A stretch of DNA of 64,000 bases from Lutjanus erythropterus (Eukaryota > Chordata > Actinopteri > Lutjaniformes > Lutjanidae), in contig CM034606.1 of assembly GCA_020091685.1 (NCBI GenBank), forward strand, positions 23,576,695 through 23,640,694. The letters run 5' to 3'. The notes beneath the pieces are model-generated. The model worked only from the letters and a program-made list of their open reading frames with translations, was not told where the DNA came from and did no database searches. Shown here in pieces: positions 25,431 to 38,310 of this stretch (its first letter is position 1; every line of letters begins with the position of its first letter). A program made the position numbers and the translations under genes.

Positions 25431-27875
25431 GCTGTGTTTGCAGCCTGTTTTAGTATTTGTAAATAAATCAGTTATCCAACATATATTTAGCTTCAATATA
25501 TTTCATTCATGTGGTAAAAGTTAAAAAAGATATGATAGACAAAGAAGATAAAATAGATTGGTTGTGCTCTTCTCTGTGACCTTCTCACCGTTCAGTCATG
25601 CAGTTTTAAAAAATAACAGAAAGTAAGCATCATGTTCTTTTTCCTGGAGCACTTACAGTAAATACCTGCCTCAGTTTTAAAATATGTTGGCAGGACATGA
25701 CGCAGGCTTTTATGCTGTGTGGGAGAGTCTTTTCATCACTGTGGCATCTGGGTCATTACAGGCTGAAGTCAGCAGCTACAGTTGTCAGGTGCAGAGTCAT
25801 TTTGTACAATACAACCATCACACAGTGTCTGAGATTAGAGAGGAACAAAAAAAACGGAAAGAGAGAAGGACATACAGAGCACCCAGAGAATATAAAGACA
25901 GACAGACAGTGAGACGCATGGATGTTTCAGTGAAATCTAATAAGAGTTTTCCCGGCACCTACAACAATGTCGTTCCTATATGGACCAACAACATCCCTTC
26001 ACACACACACACACACACACACAGATACAGACACACGCACGCAAGCTGACTGTGTTCCAGGAAAACAGCTTCAGGGAGTCTCTCCTAATCACCTACGCAG
26101 CCAAGCTGAAGAGATGAGGGTAATAAAGCCCAAAGGATGCTGACTCATTTTATTGATGAACGTACACACACGCGCACACACACACACACATGCACATACA
26201 TGCACACAGACAAACAATACTAAGAGCTTCTGTCTTTGCTTCTGTTATTGCTGATGTTTAATCAACATGTTTTTGCCTGCTCATCTGAACCGCTGCAGTT
26301 GAAGGTGCGCAGGAGATTTTCATTGCTGTCCCAGCAGAATTATTTGTGAATACAACAGAGGTGTAAACTTGGTAGGGAAAAGGAGACTGAGCGCTTATGT
26401 GAGGAGAGACCACAAGGATAACAGAATGAATAGCCGTGGATGAGGGAAGGGGTCCATAGAGGATAGACTGTCTACAGGATGCAGACTTTTCCACTTTTAA
26501 GTATTTTCATTGGTCAGTTTTGTGAAAATCAGAGGTGATGAAACACCAGTTTATAGAGATTCAGTCACATCAGGTCACTGCAGCACCAGTAGCCTACTTA
26601 TGTTTTCAGAAAGACAAATAAATACAACAATGTGGGGTTCTTACAGGTGCTGGATATCCTGAAAAAACACTCGAGTTTTAATGTAAGTTTTCAAGTTTTC
26701 AAAAGTACTTGTAAAAATGCTTGAAATTGTAATCACTTTCATAATAAATCACTCTCTAAGTGAAAAGTCTGCATTTTAGATAAAGAAATAAAACAAGTCA
26801 GAGAGAGCCTGATTGCTTTTGCCTTTCACACAAAATCAGAACAACTCTGCTCACCTCTCTCGCTGCTGATCTGTCTGTCTTTGCTGAGGTGTGTCCTCTG
26901 ATTGCACAGTCACTGAGTGATTATTTTATATTGTCTACTTACAGACAAGGGACATCTTTTTTTCATTACAACAACAATTTTTGTTGCTCATAGCACAATA
27001 ACATCTGATATAAAAGACAGATTTAGTAGCATCTGGTCTTGAAGATGCTGATTGCAAACACCTCATCAAAAATCTACACCTGATGTTTAAAGATAAGAGA
27101 TACTGCAAATTTTAATAAGACAAGTATGCAAAATGAAATTATGCCTGACAACTAGCCGAAATCTACAAAGACTGGACACATCAACAACAAACTGCACAGA
27201 TTATTTTCTGTCTTTGACACTCAGGAAGGAGCACAAACCTCATGAGTAAATGCATCACTGATCAGTAACCACTGGAGTTCTGGCAGTAGATGCTCCCACA
27301 AATCCTGTGAGACCACAACTTGTCATTTGTTCTTGTACCAAAACAAACATGGACTGCAACTGGCAGCTTGTACTATCTATATGCAGAGCAATGCACGCCA
27401 AAAAGAGTTAAAGTGAGATCCTCGATGGGGAGTGTCACAGTTCACACCTTCACAAGTCTAATTTTGGATTTCACAACTCCACTGTGTTGAAATAAGTGAG
27501 GATGGTATAGCTTTTTAATCGTAACTGCTTGGGCCATATGGTTTGTGTGTGTGAGTCTGCTTAATGTGTCATTATGACAATGATCACAAAACTAAATCTG
27601 AAGATCTGCTCCAGATGGCACAGGCCTGAAAAAAGAAATCTTTCTCCCTCCATGGCTTTTTGTACTGTTGCAATATTTCAGCCTCACTTGCATTTTTTTT
27701 GTCCCATTAGTAATTTCATATTATAGGTACATCTTCTGGATTTGCTGCTTCACATGACATTTGAAGAGGTACACTGGCATTTAGGAGATCTCAAAGACAT
27801 TTACCGTCTAGACGAAGAGGTCTCAGTAATACTTTCATTTATCATTTTACTTTTTAGCCACCCTGGCCAAATGGC
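25431..27875. other. Gene-free interval with CA microsatellites
   Basis: CA tracts occur at 26,000-26,023 and, interrupted, at 26,164-26,209. A frame at 25,684-26,049 ends inside the first CA tract and has no recognisable domain. Nothing else is supported. Confidence 0.5.
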
Positions 27876-27879
27876 AATT

Positions 27880-28110
27880 CCCGTTGGTCAGTTGGCCCAC
27901 AACTTCAGTCCAGATTGACATATGTCTATAACTACTGGATGGATTGCTGTTAAATTTGGGACAGATGGACTTTACAGATGGTAAACATTATATCTGCTAA
28001 ACAGCAGCATGTTAGCAAAGTCATTCAGCGTGTATTAGCATGCCAGCGTTAGCATTTAGCTCAAAGCACTGCTGTGCTTAAGCGCAGCCTCACAGAGCCC
28101 AATGTTTAAA
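27880..28110 (+). repeat. Dispersed fish repeat (AGCATG/GACCAAAGTGG family), copy 2
   Basis: Contains CTACTGGATGGATTGCTGTT, GGTAAACATTATATCTGCTA, CAGCATGTTAGC and GTTAGCATTTAGCTCAAAGC in the order typical of this family. The end, GCAGCCTCACAGAGC, is the usual right end of such copies. Confidence 0.65.
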
Positions 28111-28129
28111 CTGCAAGCCTCAGTGCTCA

Positions 28130-28960
28130 ATTCTGATCCACTGCTCAGATTTGATTTTTTTTCTTTGGCTGTTCACATTATTTTTGAATTGTGGCCCATA
28201 TTAGATCTCTGTGAGCAGGTCGCACTGCTGAACCCACATGCACAAAAGAACAATAATGGTGTCCTTTAACTATTGTGGGGCGCTGTAGGATTCTGGCTTG
28301 TGACATTAAAATGCACAGCTGATAGGCTGAGAGATAGCCCAATTTGCATAATTTCCCCATGATGCATTGCAATACTCTATGAACACCTCAGGTTGAACTC
28401 CAATACTGATTTTAAATTCAGTCAGCTCCATCTTCATTTATAAGTTTCATTTCTAAGTTGATGTGCAATGGAAGTAATAAAATTAATGAGCAGATGATGA
28501 TAACGGCAACGGCAAGGAGAAAGACAAACAAGTTTTTAATTACAGATTTTTGTGGATCAGTGGCTGTTACTTCTGCACTGAGGCATGTGTGGATGCAGAT
28601 TCAGAGCTGAGAGTGGTGGGACTGATGTGAATGGCTTCACAGAAAGAGATTTCATCCAAAAGATCAGGCTGTCAATGGGCTGCTTTTAAATACATCTGTC
28701 AGTGCCTCGCCACAAATATTTCAAGATACCATGAATTTTAATTTGACTGTTCACACTTGAGGTCACATTCCAACAAAATTAAACCTGTATCTGATTCAGG
28801 ATCATATATGAAAGCGGACCAGATCTGATTTGAAAAGATCGGATTCCATGTGACTTGTGCTGTCTACACTGTCATGACCAGAAGAGATCTGGTTCACACA
28901 GGACAAAAAAAATTTCAGATTTTGCCCATTTTTGCCACCATTGTGAACATAGCTTTGGTT
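28130..28960. mobile_element. Possible decayed MITE with GATCAGATTTGAT-like arms
   Basis: Words of the type TGATCCACTGCTCAGATTTG on the left and GACCAGATCTGATTTG on the right, together with TGTTCACA near both edges, suggest an inverted-repeat element of a known fish type. The arms are too diverged to set ends. Confidence 0.3.
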
Positions 28961-29589
28961 GTTGTGTTTCATCTGCATTGACCTCTGTCCTCCACTGTCC
29001 TAAAGACATGTGGTCATCTTCTTACAATCGTTAATCAATCCAGAATTTAAACTCAAGCTTAAATGACTCCACAGCAGTGCCTGCTGCCTGATTAATTGCA
29101 CCAACTTAATGTGAAACTGACAGATCAGTTAAGAGGTAAACACACTAATCTGTGAGCAGTTGTTTGCCACAGCAGCCCCTGTTTCGTTTACTGCTGCTCA
29201 AGCCTTGCATCTAATTATTCAGTATGGAAGTATTGTTATGTTGTTATGGGACATTCATCTTTTTGTGCTGGTGGAAAACAAGATGCATGTTGTTTCTTCA
29301 TCCACAGTGTATACAGTTTAATATGTTTTCACTTTTGTAATCTCACTGCAAACATGCATGGAACACAACTGTTCAAAGTCACTGGAAACAACAATAAAAA
29401 TAACAAATCCAAAAATTATTGTTGAGATTTTCCGTTATTATCTAAGATTTCTAAAATATTCTGTCTGATTTATTGTTGTGCAGCTGACAGAAGGGAAAAA
29501 AGATTTAGCTGAGACACAACAAAGCCCCTTAATAACTATTCTTACTTGAAAAAAAAAGAAACAATAAAACAACACATAAAAACTGTTGT

Positions 29590-29695
29590 GTTTATGCATC
29601 ATGGGTCGTGTGTGGTGCTGTGTTTAGTTACTGGAGAAATACACCAAGCAGCTCAGTTAAAACAGATCCTGTATTAATATTATACAAGATGATGT
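29590..29695. repeat. Approx. 105-bp dispersed unit, copy A
   Basis: ATGCATCATGGG, GTGCTGTGTT.AGTTA.TGGAG, AATACACCAAGCAGC and AAACAGATCCTG.ATTAATATT occur in the same order and spacing at 33,331-33,430. The family is unknown to me. Confidence 0.7.
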
Positions 29696-30011
29696 TTAGC
29701 AAATTCTCTCCTGCATCATCGTCAGTAAAACTGACAGTAAGGACTGTTAAGAATTCAATTTAAAGAACATTATGATATCTTCTTCTTTAGGCTGTCATTA
29801 TAAAGGTGTGCAAGACAATATTTTAATAGCTAAAATTTTCAGTAACCCATAAGTGATGCAATTAAATATGTTAATAAGTCACTAATAAAGGCTTTTGAGA
29901 TTTTTATTTTCCAGTTTGCCATCAGCAAACCAGTCATCTGTAATTAAAGAAGTTAATAACTAATTAATAAGCAGTCCTTTCAATAATCTATTGAGCCAGC
30001 AATTGTAAATG

Positions 30012-30433
30012 TTAAAGGAACACTTTGTCAATTTATAAACTATGTTAAACATTAAACTATTTTCTCATATTCTTTCCAAGAGTTCGATGAGAAGATCAAT
30101 ACTAATATCATGACTGGTAACTATTTATTGACTGGGTGCAGTGACCAAGTCTTGACCTGTTAAGGCAGGACAAATTACAGCTTTATTCATTCCTCTGGTA
30201 AATGAGATTTGGGACCAAATGAGGTCACCTGTGAGGGTGTTCAAAGGCATTAAATGTTCAACATGTTTATTACTTCATCAGGCTGTTTCTCACCTGTTTC
30301 CAGACTTTATGCTAAGCTAGCATAATCTCACTCCATACCTGACACAGAGACATGAAAGTGGTACTGATTTTCCACCTAACTCTAACAACAGCAAGTAGGT
30401 ATATTTCCTAAAAATACTGAGCTGTTCCTTTAA
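30012..30433. mobile_element. TTAA-type MITE of the fish TTAAAGGAACA family
   Basis: The left boundary is TTAAAGGAACACTTTG. The right boundary is GAGCTGTTCCTTTAA, giving TTAA at both ends and inverted TTAAAGGAACA termini. The interior words TTCGATGAGAAGATCAATAC and TTTATGCTAAGCTAGCATAA are typical of an abundant fish MITE. Length 422 bp; non-coding. Confidence 0.75.
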
Positions 30434-31329
30434 TAACTTAGAATGGATTTAGATTCTCTGCCATGTTTTCTGCAAATTAAGTTGTCAAACTGTCAATTTC
30501 TTGATTAAACAAAGAGCTAAAATGACGAAAAGGGAACTGGGGCCCAGAATCTGTCAGGGGCCCATGTGCGCTGCCTCTGTGGCAGAAAGAATAGTAGAAC
30601 TTACTCAGGCAGGATTTTTGGTGATGATAAAAGTAAGAAAAACACAGTTTCATTTCAGTTCAGTTCAATTCAGTTCATCTTCATTGTCATTAGCACAATG
30701 TGAAGGCAGGTTGAATGTTTGACAGACAGCACAGCATCGGCAGCAGCACACAATGGACAGTGCAATTTTTGTGTTTTCTGTTGGGATCATTTTTCCACAC
30801 TTTCAATCTGCAAGATCCCAACCACACTTGAGATCCAAACACGTTTTCTATTAATTGCCTACTATTGATCTACAAAGCATTCTTCATTTCTTTAGTTACC
30901 TTTAAGGGGTCCAAATCAAATCAAAAATTCATATTTCTCCTCTGGCCTGCAGTGCTATTCATCCAGGACTGATTTTGTGTGAGTTGCAAAGTTTATGAGA
31001 TATCGGCTGTAGAGATTTCTGTCTTCTCTGCAATATAATGAGATACTAGGAAGAAAGTAGCAGCAGTCTGCAGGTTTTTATTACAATCCAGAAAAAATCC
31101 CTCTGCTACTGTTGTTTCAGAAAAGATCATCCAACTTAAGCAGATGTCTACAGGTCAACCCTCGTCTTTCACTTCTTCAAAGACTGTGTGGTGTGAAGAC
31201 GACAAACCCGGCAGCTCAGTCTGAGGAGTGTGAAAGGTCTGATGTACAGATGTGCTTCTGACTGATTGGGCCTGTGGGGATTTCTGAGCTGAGGGGCTGC
31301 AGCTGGCCTCTGTGAATGATTTACTCATT
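30434..31329. other. Gene-free interval
   Basis: Short TTCAGTTCAGTTCAATTCAG repeats near 30,656-30,680. No gene is supported. Confidence 0.5.
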
Positions 31330-31640
31330 CCCAGCATCCTTTGCGAGACATGTTTCCCTCATGAAGTAGTTAATTAGTTTGTTAGGAGTTAGAGAGACTG
31401 TTGCAGTGGACGCAGAGGCAGTCGCGATGATGGCTATCGACTCAATCCCACCTCGGCTCCGAACTCCCAGCAGAACGCCAGTCTGTCACGCCGGCGACAA
31501 CCTCGCCACGAGAGGTTTCTCACGATTGCCTCCCTAGCCCTCTCGTCTCTTTCCCCCTGCTCTGAGTGGGCAGACAGGACTCAGAGGAAGATCATCCCTC
31601 TGGTTTTAATTAGGCTTTTTAATTACAGAGTGGAAATGCT
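31330..31640. promoter_or_regulatory. CpG-dense patch with homeodomain-type sites (candidate enhancer or unannotated exon)
   Basis: Between 31,410 and 31,525 there are about 13 CpG dinucleotides in roughly 115 bp, unlike the CpG-poor DNA around it. The patch is bracketed by TAATTA homeodomain-type cores near 31,370, 31,608 and 31,621. A 36-codon frame starting with two ATGs (31,427-31,537) crosses the CpG-rich part, but there is no recognisable protein. The patch could be a conserved enhancer, a small alternative promoter, or simply unmethylated DNA. Confidence 0.35.
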
Positions 31641-32984
31641 TGTCACGGTGGCTTGCTATGCTGAGGTAACAGCTGAGCAGAGGCGATAGCAAAGGGAGAG
31701 TAACTGTATCACTAAACTAATAGATCGCTTGTTTTGTTTTGATGAAAAGACTTGTGAAGCAAGTGGGGAAATTTTTCAGTTTCCTCCAGGGACGTTTGAA
31801 AAGGTGGAAAAATCAGTTCACTGCAGTCTAGGATGACTGAGGGGTCCTTAAGGCTAACAGAAAGGTAAAGGTAAAAGTCATTCTTTTACTTAATATCTGT
31901 GCTGACTGTTTTAGAAGAAAGAAAAATCCCTGAGGGGGAACAGTAGAGTACCTGACCCCTTCACTTTACCACCATCTCTGGCAGTGTCATGGGCTTTTAG
32001 TCATGCCTGAGTCACATCAGTACATACAGCTTGTTCTAATCATGAGCAGTATGTTGCACCAGTAATGGACAGAGTAATTGAGCGTACGCAGGTCAGAAAT
32101 TGTAGCTCTTAAATACATTTCCTGTCACGGGTGGATTACTGGCATATGAAATTTTCATAACGTGCTCTGTATTTTGCTTTTATTTTTTTATTTAGACTGA
32201 GGCACAGTCTTTAACATTTGATGATTCATTTACATCGAGTGCAGTTCTGGGGGACTGTAATTGCTTGATGTGATAGTAATTGTACCTTTTTGTGTGAAAG
32301 CAGCGCCTCTAAGTTAACTGGTGGTAAATGCAAATTCCAAGGTCTTTGCCAATTTCGTAGTAATAGTGCAGCACCCAAAACACGCCTGTTTGGCCTCTGG
32401 TGTATCTGGAGAACAGCTCATCCAAACACTTCACATTCCTCACTGACTGTAGAGGATTACGTTAACATTAAAACTCAAAGTAGATAATGCCTGGTTAGAC
32501 ATAAACAGTGCTGTAGAGCCCTCTCTCTATATGGCTTTGCTGGCCCATAGCATAAATAAGCATAAAATAAGCATATTGTACTGTTTTTTTTAACTATTAG
32601 AAGCCCAAACCCTATGGCCAGTCCGGCAAACAATTCCTTCATAATGTACATCATAGAGGTGAAAAAGTTTTTCTCATTTTCTTTGTTTTGTCAGTGTTTA
32701 ATTTTCAGTCTGTTGACCTCTGTTGGCCACTGTTGATTCTTGGGTTGGTCACCCTCCTCTGGTTCTGATACAAGTCGAATAAACCTGCTAGAAGAAGCAT
32801 CCATTTTTCAGGCAGTAATGGTGTTTGCCACTTGAGACAGCAGAGCAGACACACCCCCAGCATTTCAGAGCAAAAAAAAACTCCTTATTTTAAATGGCAG
32901 TTAATTTATGGCAGATGCTATTTGCACCTATTGTGCAGCAATGTGGCTACTTGCGCCCATACGGCTGAGACAAACCATTAGGGC
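31641..32984. other. Gene-free interval
   Basis: Nothing beyond repeat words shared with 4.4 kb (near 32,334) and short frames. Confidence 0.45.
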
Positions 32985-33130
32985 TGCAACTAATGATTAT
33001 TTTAATTATCAATTAATCTGGATTATTTATTATTATCCATGAAATGTCAGAAAATGGTGAAAAAGTAGTTTACTGCCTGAAGCTAACCAAACTGCAGCTG
33101 AAAACTGACAATAAAAAAATAAAAATGTAA
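32985..33130 (+). mobile_element. GGGCTGCAACTAA-type MITE fragment
   Basis: Begins AGGGCTGCAACTAATGATTA and continues with ATTAATC/ATTATTT words. This is the left end of a very common fish element whose other copies in this window are at 51.93-52.18 kb (opposite strand), about 37.52 kb, 54.10 kb and 55.64 kb. Confidence 0.65.
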
Positions 33131-33330
33131 ATAACATGTACCACTAACATGTCATTTCAGACCACTGTAATATCTTGGAGCCCCACTCTTACTTTTAGGC
33201 TCTGCTCTTCTGCACTAAAGCCATGTGCTTTGTCTCTGCTTATAGCTAAAATAAGGGGGTTGGGTATGAAGACCTGAATAGCTCTCATGTGCCCATTTCT
33301 ACCCAGGTACAAATAGACTGTGTGTCTGCA

Positions 33331-33430
33331 TGTATGCATCATGGGACAAAGTGCTGTGTTGAGTTATTGGAGGAATACACCAAGCAGCCCAGATCAAACA
33401 GATCCTGCATTAATATTTTATAAGAGGGTT
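33331..33430. repeat. Approx. 100-bp dispersed unit, copy B
   Basis: Partner of 29,590-29,695, in the same orientation. Differences are a 4-bp gap after ATGCATCATGGG, a 2-bp gap near the right end and scattered substitutions. Confidence 0.7.
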
Positions 33431-33439
33431 TAGCTGCTC

Positions 33440-33660
33440 GGAGCCAAAACGCTATGTCAGACAAGCAATTATGTTATGTTGTTGCCGATCACTGATATGA
33501 GAAAAAAATTGAAGAAATAGGGGTTGTGTCCTGAGTGTCCTTTCAGTCTGCTTCCATCAAAGCGGACAAAGCATCTACATCTACCTTAAAGAATCTCCTG
33601 GTAATGTATTTCTGGTGACATTACTTTGTTGTTTTGTTAATCTGTCCATAGACATTATTT
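33440..33660. repeat. Dispersed repeat shared with 4.28-4.72 kb
   Basis: GAAATAGGGGTTG and TCTGCTTCCATCAAAGCGGA match the 4.4-kb copy in order. It lies just to the right of unit B, so unit B may be part of the same larger element. Confidence 0.4.
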
Positions 33661-34909
33661 TAAACTAATTAGATCTCTGACCAGAACCACTGTCTTTATT
33701 TTGATTGCCTATGTTACTTTATGCTGTTTAGGTAGGTTAACTCAGTTTATATGAATTATTAACATTAAAATATCCTCTGTTCCCAGCAGTCTTTGGAGTA
33801 GACAGACTCTTAAAGCAAACTAAATTCTAAAAGCAGGTGTTTTATGCAAGAGTATTTTTCACAGTGAAAACTGTTTGCCACACACAAAAATGGGTCCCAC
33901 AGTCTACCATTTCCCTCTCTGCAGATTGCCTGAAGCCTTCTTTTACTCTTTGGGGGAATAAAGAAAATTGTAAACTGGGGATTTATTTTATTGTTTGACA
34001 TGCAAAATGTGATGCAGATGCTTGTAAGCACGGTGCCACTAGTTTTTTTTCAATTTGGCACTGGCACTTGTACAGTGCTTGTTTTCACCCAAAATGGACT
34101 GTGGACATTCTGACAGCAAGAAGTGATCTATGTCTGCTCTCATGCATTGTATCATGTACATTCAAATAATGTGAAGGTCTGGCTTCAAAAAGCCTGTTGT
34201 CATAGCCTCCTCCTGGCTGCGTCACACTACATCTCTGCTCTGAAGAACTCTCTTTCATTTGTCTTTGTAGCCTTGATGTGATTGTTTGTACTGATGAGAA
34301 CAGCAGCACACACATTTTCAGGAGGTTTTCCTGATATTGTGCTCAGATGTACAAAAGTGACAGAATTAAGAATAGCTTGAGAAAATAGTTTAAATCCTTC
34401 ATACTTTCACATATCCACGCGCTTGGCCAATCCGCTGTAGAAGGACTGACTGACTGAAATTGTCTATTTCGGAAAGTCACAAAAATTGGCAGATGCAGTC
34501 TACTGATTTCACGGAGAAAAGGGTGTTTCAGACGGTGATTCGTCAAGCACTTCCTGTTGCTGTGTTTTTTGTGTCCACAGTCTCAGAGGTAACCGTGTGC
34601 CATGATTTTGCATGGTTTGCTTGTCATTGTCATTTTTGGCAGCATGAATGCAGGTCAGCCAGTAAAGGGCAATTCTGTGTATTTATTATTTCCATGTTTG
34701 AAATCCACTGTATTAATGTTAATATTGTAAATTCACTTTAATTTAAAACATTTTCTGATATTTTGCAGTTGTCTGGATGTTTAGACCAGACTTACAACCA
34801 TTATCTCTAACCACCTGTTTTCACTCAATCCTTTTTACACAATACTTTCTGACAAACTCTACTGTGGGTTACAGTAATTTCCTCACAATCTGGTAGCGAG
34901 GCAGAAAAA
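33661..34909. other. Gene-free interval
   Basis: No feature supported. Confidence 0.5.
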
Positions 34910-35450
34910 AATTAAGAATTTTGTTCAATTGGTGGGAGTGAGAGAAGAGCTGCCACATTCAGAGGAGGAAAAATTGTACCACTGTTGGTATTTTTTTTTT
35001 TTTTTTTTACATCGAAAAGGAAATTTCTTCTTGTGTTTTTAGGTGATGCTTTGCCAGAGTTGGAGAATGCATAATGGATGAGAGGGTAAGGAGTGGGTGT
35101 TTCAGGTCTCAGGAGCCAGATCATCCAGATGTTGAGAAATGATATTTGGTTTGAAAGAAAGGAGGCTGTAAAAGCTGCTCTGAGGCAGGTAGAAATCGAT
35201 ATATGAGCTGGGTGAGGACTAGGCTGAAGAAAGGGGCAAAAGAGGAGCACACTGACAAGAGGCAAAGATGGAAGAGCGTGTGATAAAGGGCACCGACAGG
35301 AGAGTGGAAGAGATGAGTGGGAGGTTGAAGCTGCACCAACAACAGATATAAACTTGACTGAAAAAGAAAAAAATAACTCAAACACAATGTCACATAAAAA
35401 TGTGAATACCAGTGAGGCTTTGTATTCTCTACACAACTGGTGCAAACAAA
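34910..35450. repeat. Purine-rich (A/G on + strand) tract
   Basis: The + strand is dominated by A and G with many AGAGGA/GAAAGA words. This opens a long pyrimidine-derived frame (177 codons, Ser/Leu/Phe-rich) on the minus strand, which I regard as spurious. A T18 run lies at 34,991-35,008. Confidence 0.5.
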
Positions 35451-35533
35451 GATGAAGAGGAAACTATAACCCTGAAAAAGAAGAAATAATAACACAATGG
35501 CTGCAGTGAAGATAATATACAATAGCAATATAC

Positions 35534-35538
<5 letters not shown>

Positions 35539-35582
<44 letters not shown>
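35539..35582. repeat. (TG)22 microsatellite
   Basis: Uninterrupted TG units preceded by TATATA. Confidence 0.95.
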
Positions 35583-35583
<1 letters not shown>

Positions 35584-37510
35584 TGACAGGAGAATGACAG
35601 GAGAAGAAAATGTGAATAGTGAAATAAAACATGAAAGCATCAGCATACTCCTGTTTGTTTATTTTCCTACATAAATCATATTGATTTAACTTTGTTTCAG
35701 TATATCTTCCCAGTTCCCAGTCTAAAGTTATGATGCTGAAGATTTCAGCTTACTGGTGGTAACAGCTACTGTAAAGTACAACACAAGAGCTACTGGTGTA
35801 TCTTTAAAGTTGTTTACCTTGCTGAGGAGTTGGAGCTCACTGTGGCTGCTCCTTCTTTCATTACTTCTTGTGAAACTTAAAAATGAATGAAAGCTATCCT
35901 CTGTTCAAGCTGAATGTAAGTATTGAAAAGTATAATGAAAAATGTCAGTCACTTCAGTTCAGTCATTTTTCTTTCTTAAACAGAAAAGTGACTGCAATCA
36001 ACTTGTTCCATTATCAAATTTGTACAATTAATATTGAAAGAGAAATACAATGCACACTTACTGTATGTACTTTGGTCCAAGTAAATGAGAATATTCAGTT
36101 GCACTAATAATAACTTCAATAGAGTCTCAACAATATAGAGAGCAACAATTATATAGAAATCCATTGTCAAAGTCTTTAGGGTGACCCTTCATATTGAGTG
36201 CATAGTGTGCTTATGACTGAGGAGAATGGGGCATAGGTTTGTTTCTGGCTGTATTCACTGCTGTTAAAGCGACTACATTGCATTTAGAAATCCCTAGACG
36301 ATCGGTAGGCAGCGAGATCTCCAGATGTCTGGTTATCAAGACATGAATTTTGACTGGACCAACCAAAACTTTGTTAAACTTACATCTGTCTGCTACATAA
36401 CCAGACCATTTAAAGATGATTGCATATGAAATATTGTTCCCAATATGTGAATGTTAGATGTCAGATGTTGCAACTGACCCCAACCCTAAGGGCATTTGCA
36501 ACATGTTAAAAATACATACATACTTTTGCTTTTTGACTCCTTATTATTCAAGTATTCTGAAAATATATACTGATTTATAATAATATTTGAATGTTATTTA
36601 TTTATAACATTTTGTATTTGGGGGAGTTATCCTTTTATGTACCCCTGTTGCAACTGTCCCCAGTCTACCCTACCATATAGGAAGGTAATCACTGAATGTA
36701 AATACATTAAATGGTCATCGCTGAAAAAAAATGGCCTCCGTAATTATTTCAATAATTATTAAATGTTCAGTGAGAGTGTGAAACAATTCATTTAGACCTT
36801 TAGAGATCATGTGACCAAACACACAGAGGGGGGTGGTAATGTGTGAACAGAGCAGCTACATAATTTCCTCTGCAGGATATAATCGCAGCACCACCAGCTC
36901 TGTTTTTTATTTGACCTTTTGCTCATATTAACCTGCCAAAATTCATTTCCAGAGCAAGTCATACGTGTCAGAGGTTTCAGGTGAGGATGAGAGGACATGA
37001 ACAGAGGAAGAGGGAGATATGAGAGAAAGAACTGAAGACCAGAGTGTGTGAGGAGGTGAAAGGATAATGGGCAGGAAGAGAGGATGGAGAGAAGGGGAAA
37101 AGGACAATTATTAGTTTATTGATGTGTTGTACCCTCCAGTTGGTGAGATAGGCATGAGCGTAGCCATGGTAACCAACAAGAGTATGAGTCATGGGTAGCA
37201 ACATTAGGGTGGGGGGGTGGGCAGAGATTGAGTGAGGCTCAAATTATTATCAAAGACACCATAAAACGAGTCGGAGGGAAATTATTGTAGTTAGAGTCAT
37301 GATTCAGGTCTTTCCATGGTGTTTTCAGAACTTCTTCACTATGCGTCCAGTTAAGTATACTGTTTTTCATTTGGTTTTACAGATAAATGTGTCTCAAGGA
37401 AATACTGAATTTAGTGAATTAAAAAATCTAAAAAGTTCTTGCAAATTGGATCCTGTCAAGTACCTCTGTGAGTTCTAATTGACCTAAAACATGTCAATTA
37501 GCAAAACATT
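35583..37510. other. Gene-free interval
   Basis: No gene is supported. The word GTTGCAACTG(A/T)CCCC occurs twice, at 36,468 and 36,648, about 180 bp apart; this may mark an old element. Confidence 0.45.
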
Positions 37511-37514
37511 TTAG

Positions 37515-37590
37515 GTAGGCGATAACGATTAATCAATGGTCGATTAAGTCGTTATTAAGAATTTTATTGATCAAGTAAAATCTAATCAAT
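37515..37590. mobile_element. Fragment of the GGGCTGCAACTAA-type MITE
   Basis: GATAACGATTAATCAATGG and CGATTAAGTCGTTATTAAG show the characteristic ATTAATCGAT-type words of this family. Confidence 0.45.
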
Positions 37591-37689
37591 CTACTATCCA
37601 ATAAAGATCTCAACTGTTTATTTTTATGTTATTCAAGTGTATGTAGGCCTTTATGTCTTTATGTTTCAAAGGCTAGAATGTGCAATATG

Positions 37690-38125
37690 TTGCTACAGAG
37701 GCACCCAAATCCTCCTCTCCACACTCTCTGAGCCTGGAATCTCAGGATCTGCCCCCTGCTGGTTCATGCCCCACCTCTCAGGGAGACATTTTGGAGAGGG
37801 GAAGTTTCCAAACTGCACAATTCATCCACAGTGGTTCAGCACGGGTCAGTGCTTGGCCCTCTTCTCTTTTCAACATACACCACTTCACATGGTGCAATAA
37901 TCCACTCCCACTCACCACACAAGACATATATATGGATATATATTTTTAAGAAATCCAACCTGTGCAAATCACCAGCAGCACTGCCTATAGGCACCTCATC
38001 CTGTCAGACTTAATCTTTGCTTCATAGCACTTACTCATGTTGTTCTCTCCTGACTAGATCCTTGCTTGTGATGTATCAGCTCTCAGATGTACATCGCTTT
38101 GGATAAATGAGATTGTAAGATTGTA
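37690..38125 (+). pseudogene. LINE-2-like retrotransposon relic (partial RT plus 3' tail)
   Basis: The first frame reads ILLSTLSEPGISGSAPCWF and then LSGRHF. After a frameshift near 37,830 a second frame reads HGSVLGPLLFSTYTTSHG, equivalent to the reverse-transcriptase block normally seen as PQGSVLGPLLF. The YADD catalytic block that should follow is missing through an internal deletion. The segment ends with the LINE-2 style tail word TACATCGCTTTGGATAAA near 38,091-38,108. It is broken by frameshift and deletion and is certainly non-functional. Confidence 0.8.
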
Positions 38126-38310
38126 AGCAACAAGTGAGCTTAATGAGTGATAAAACCACACTTCTGTCATTATAATAATGGCTTCTTGTGACATAAGAAC
38201 TGCTTAAAATTGAGTTGACATTTATTATCCAAGACCTTGTAGAAATGTGACAGAAACTGCAATTTAAAACTCTCCGGACACATAATCGCACAAATAAACA
38301 CTTAACAACT

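Noticed and set aside
34912..35528. 177- and 135-codon minus-strand frames
   Set aside because: They lie opposite a purine-rich tract, have Ser/Leu/Phe/Pro-biased composition, overlap each other in different frames and have no domain or splice context.
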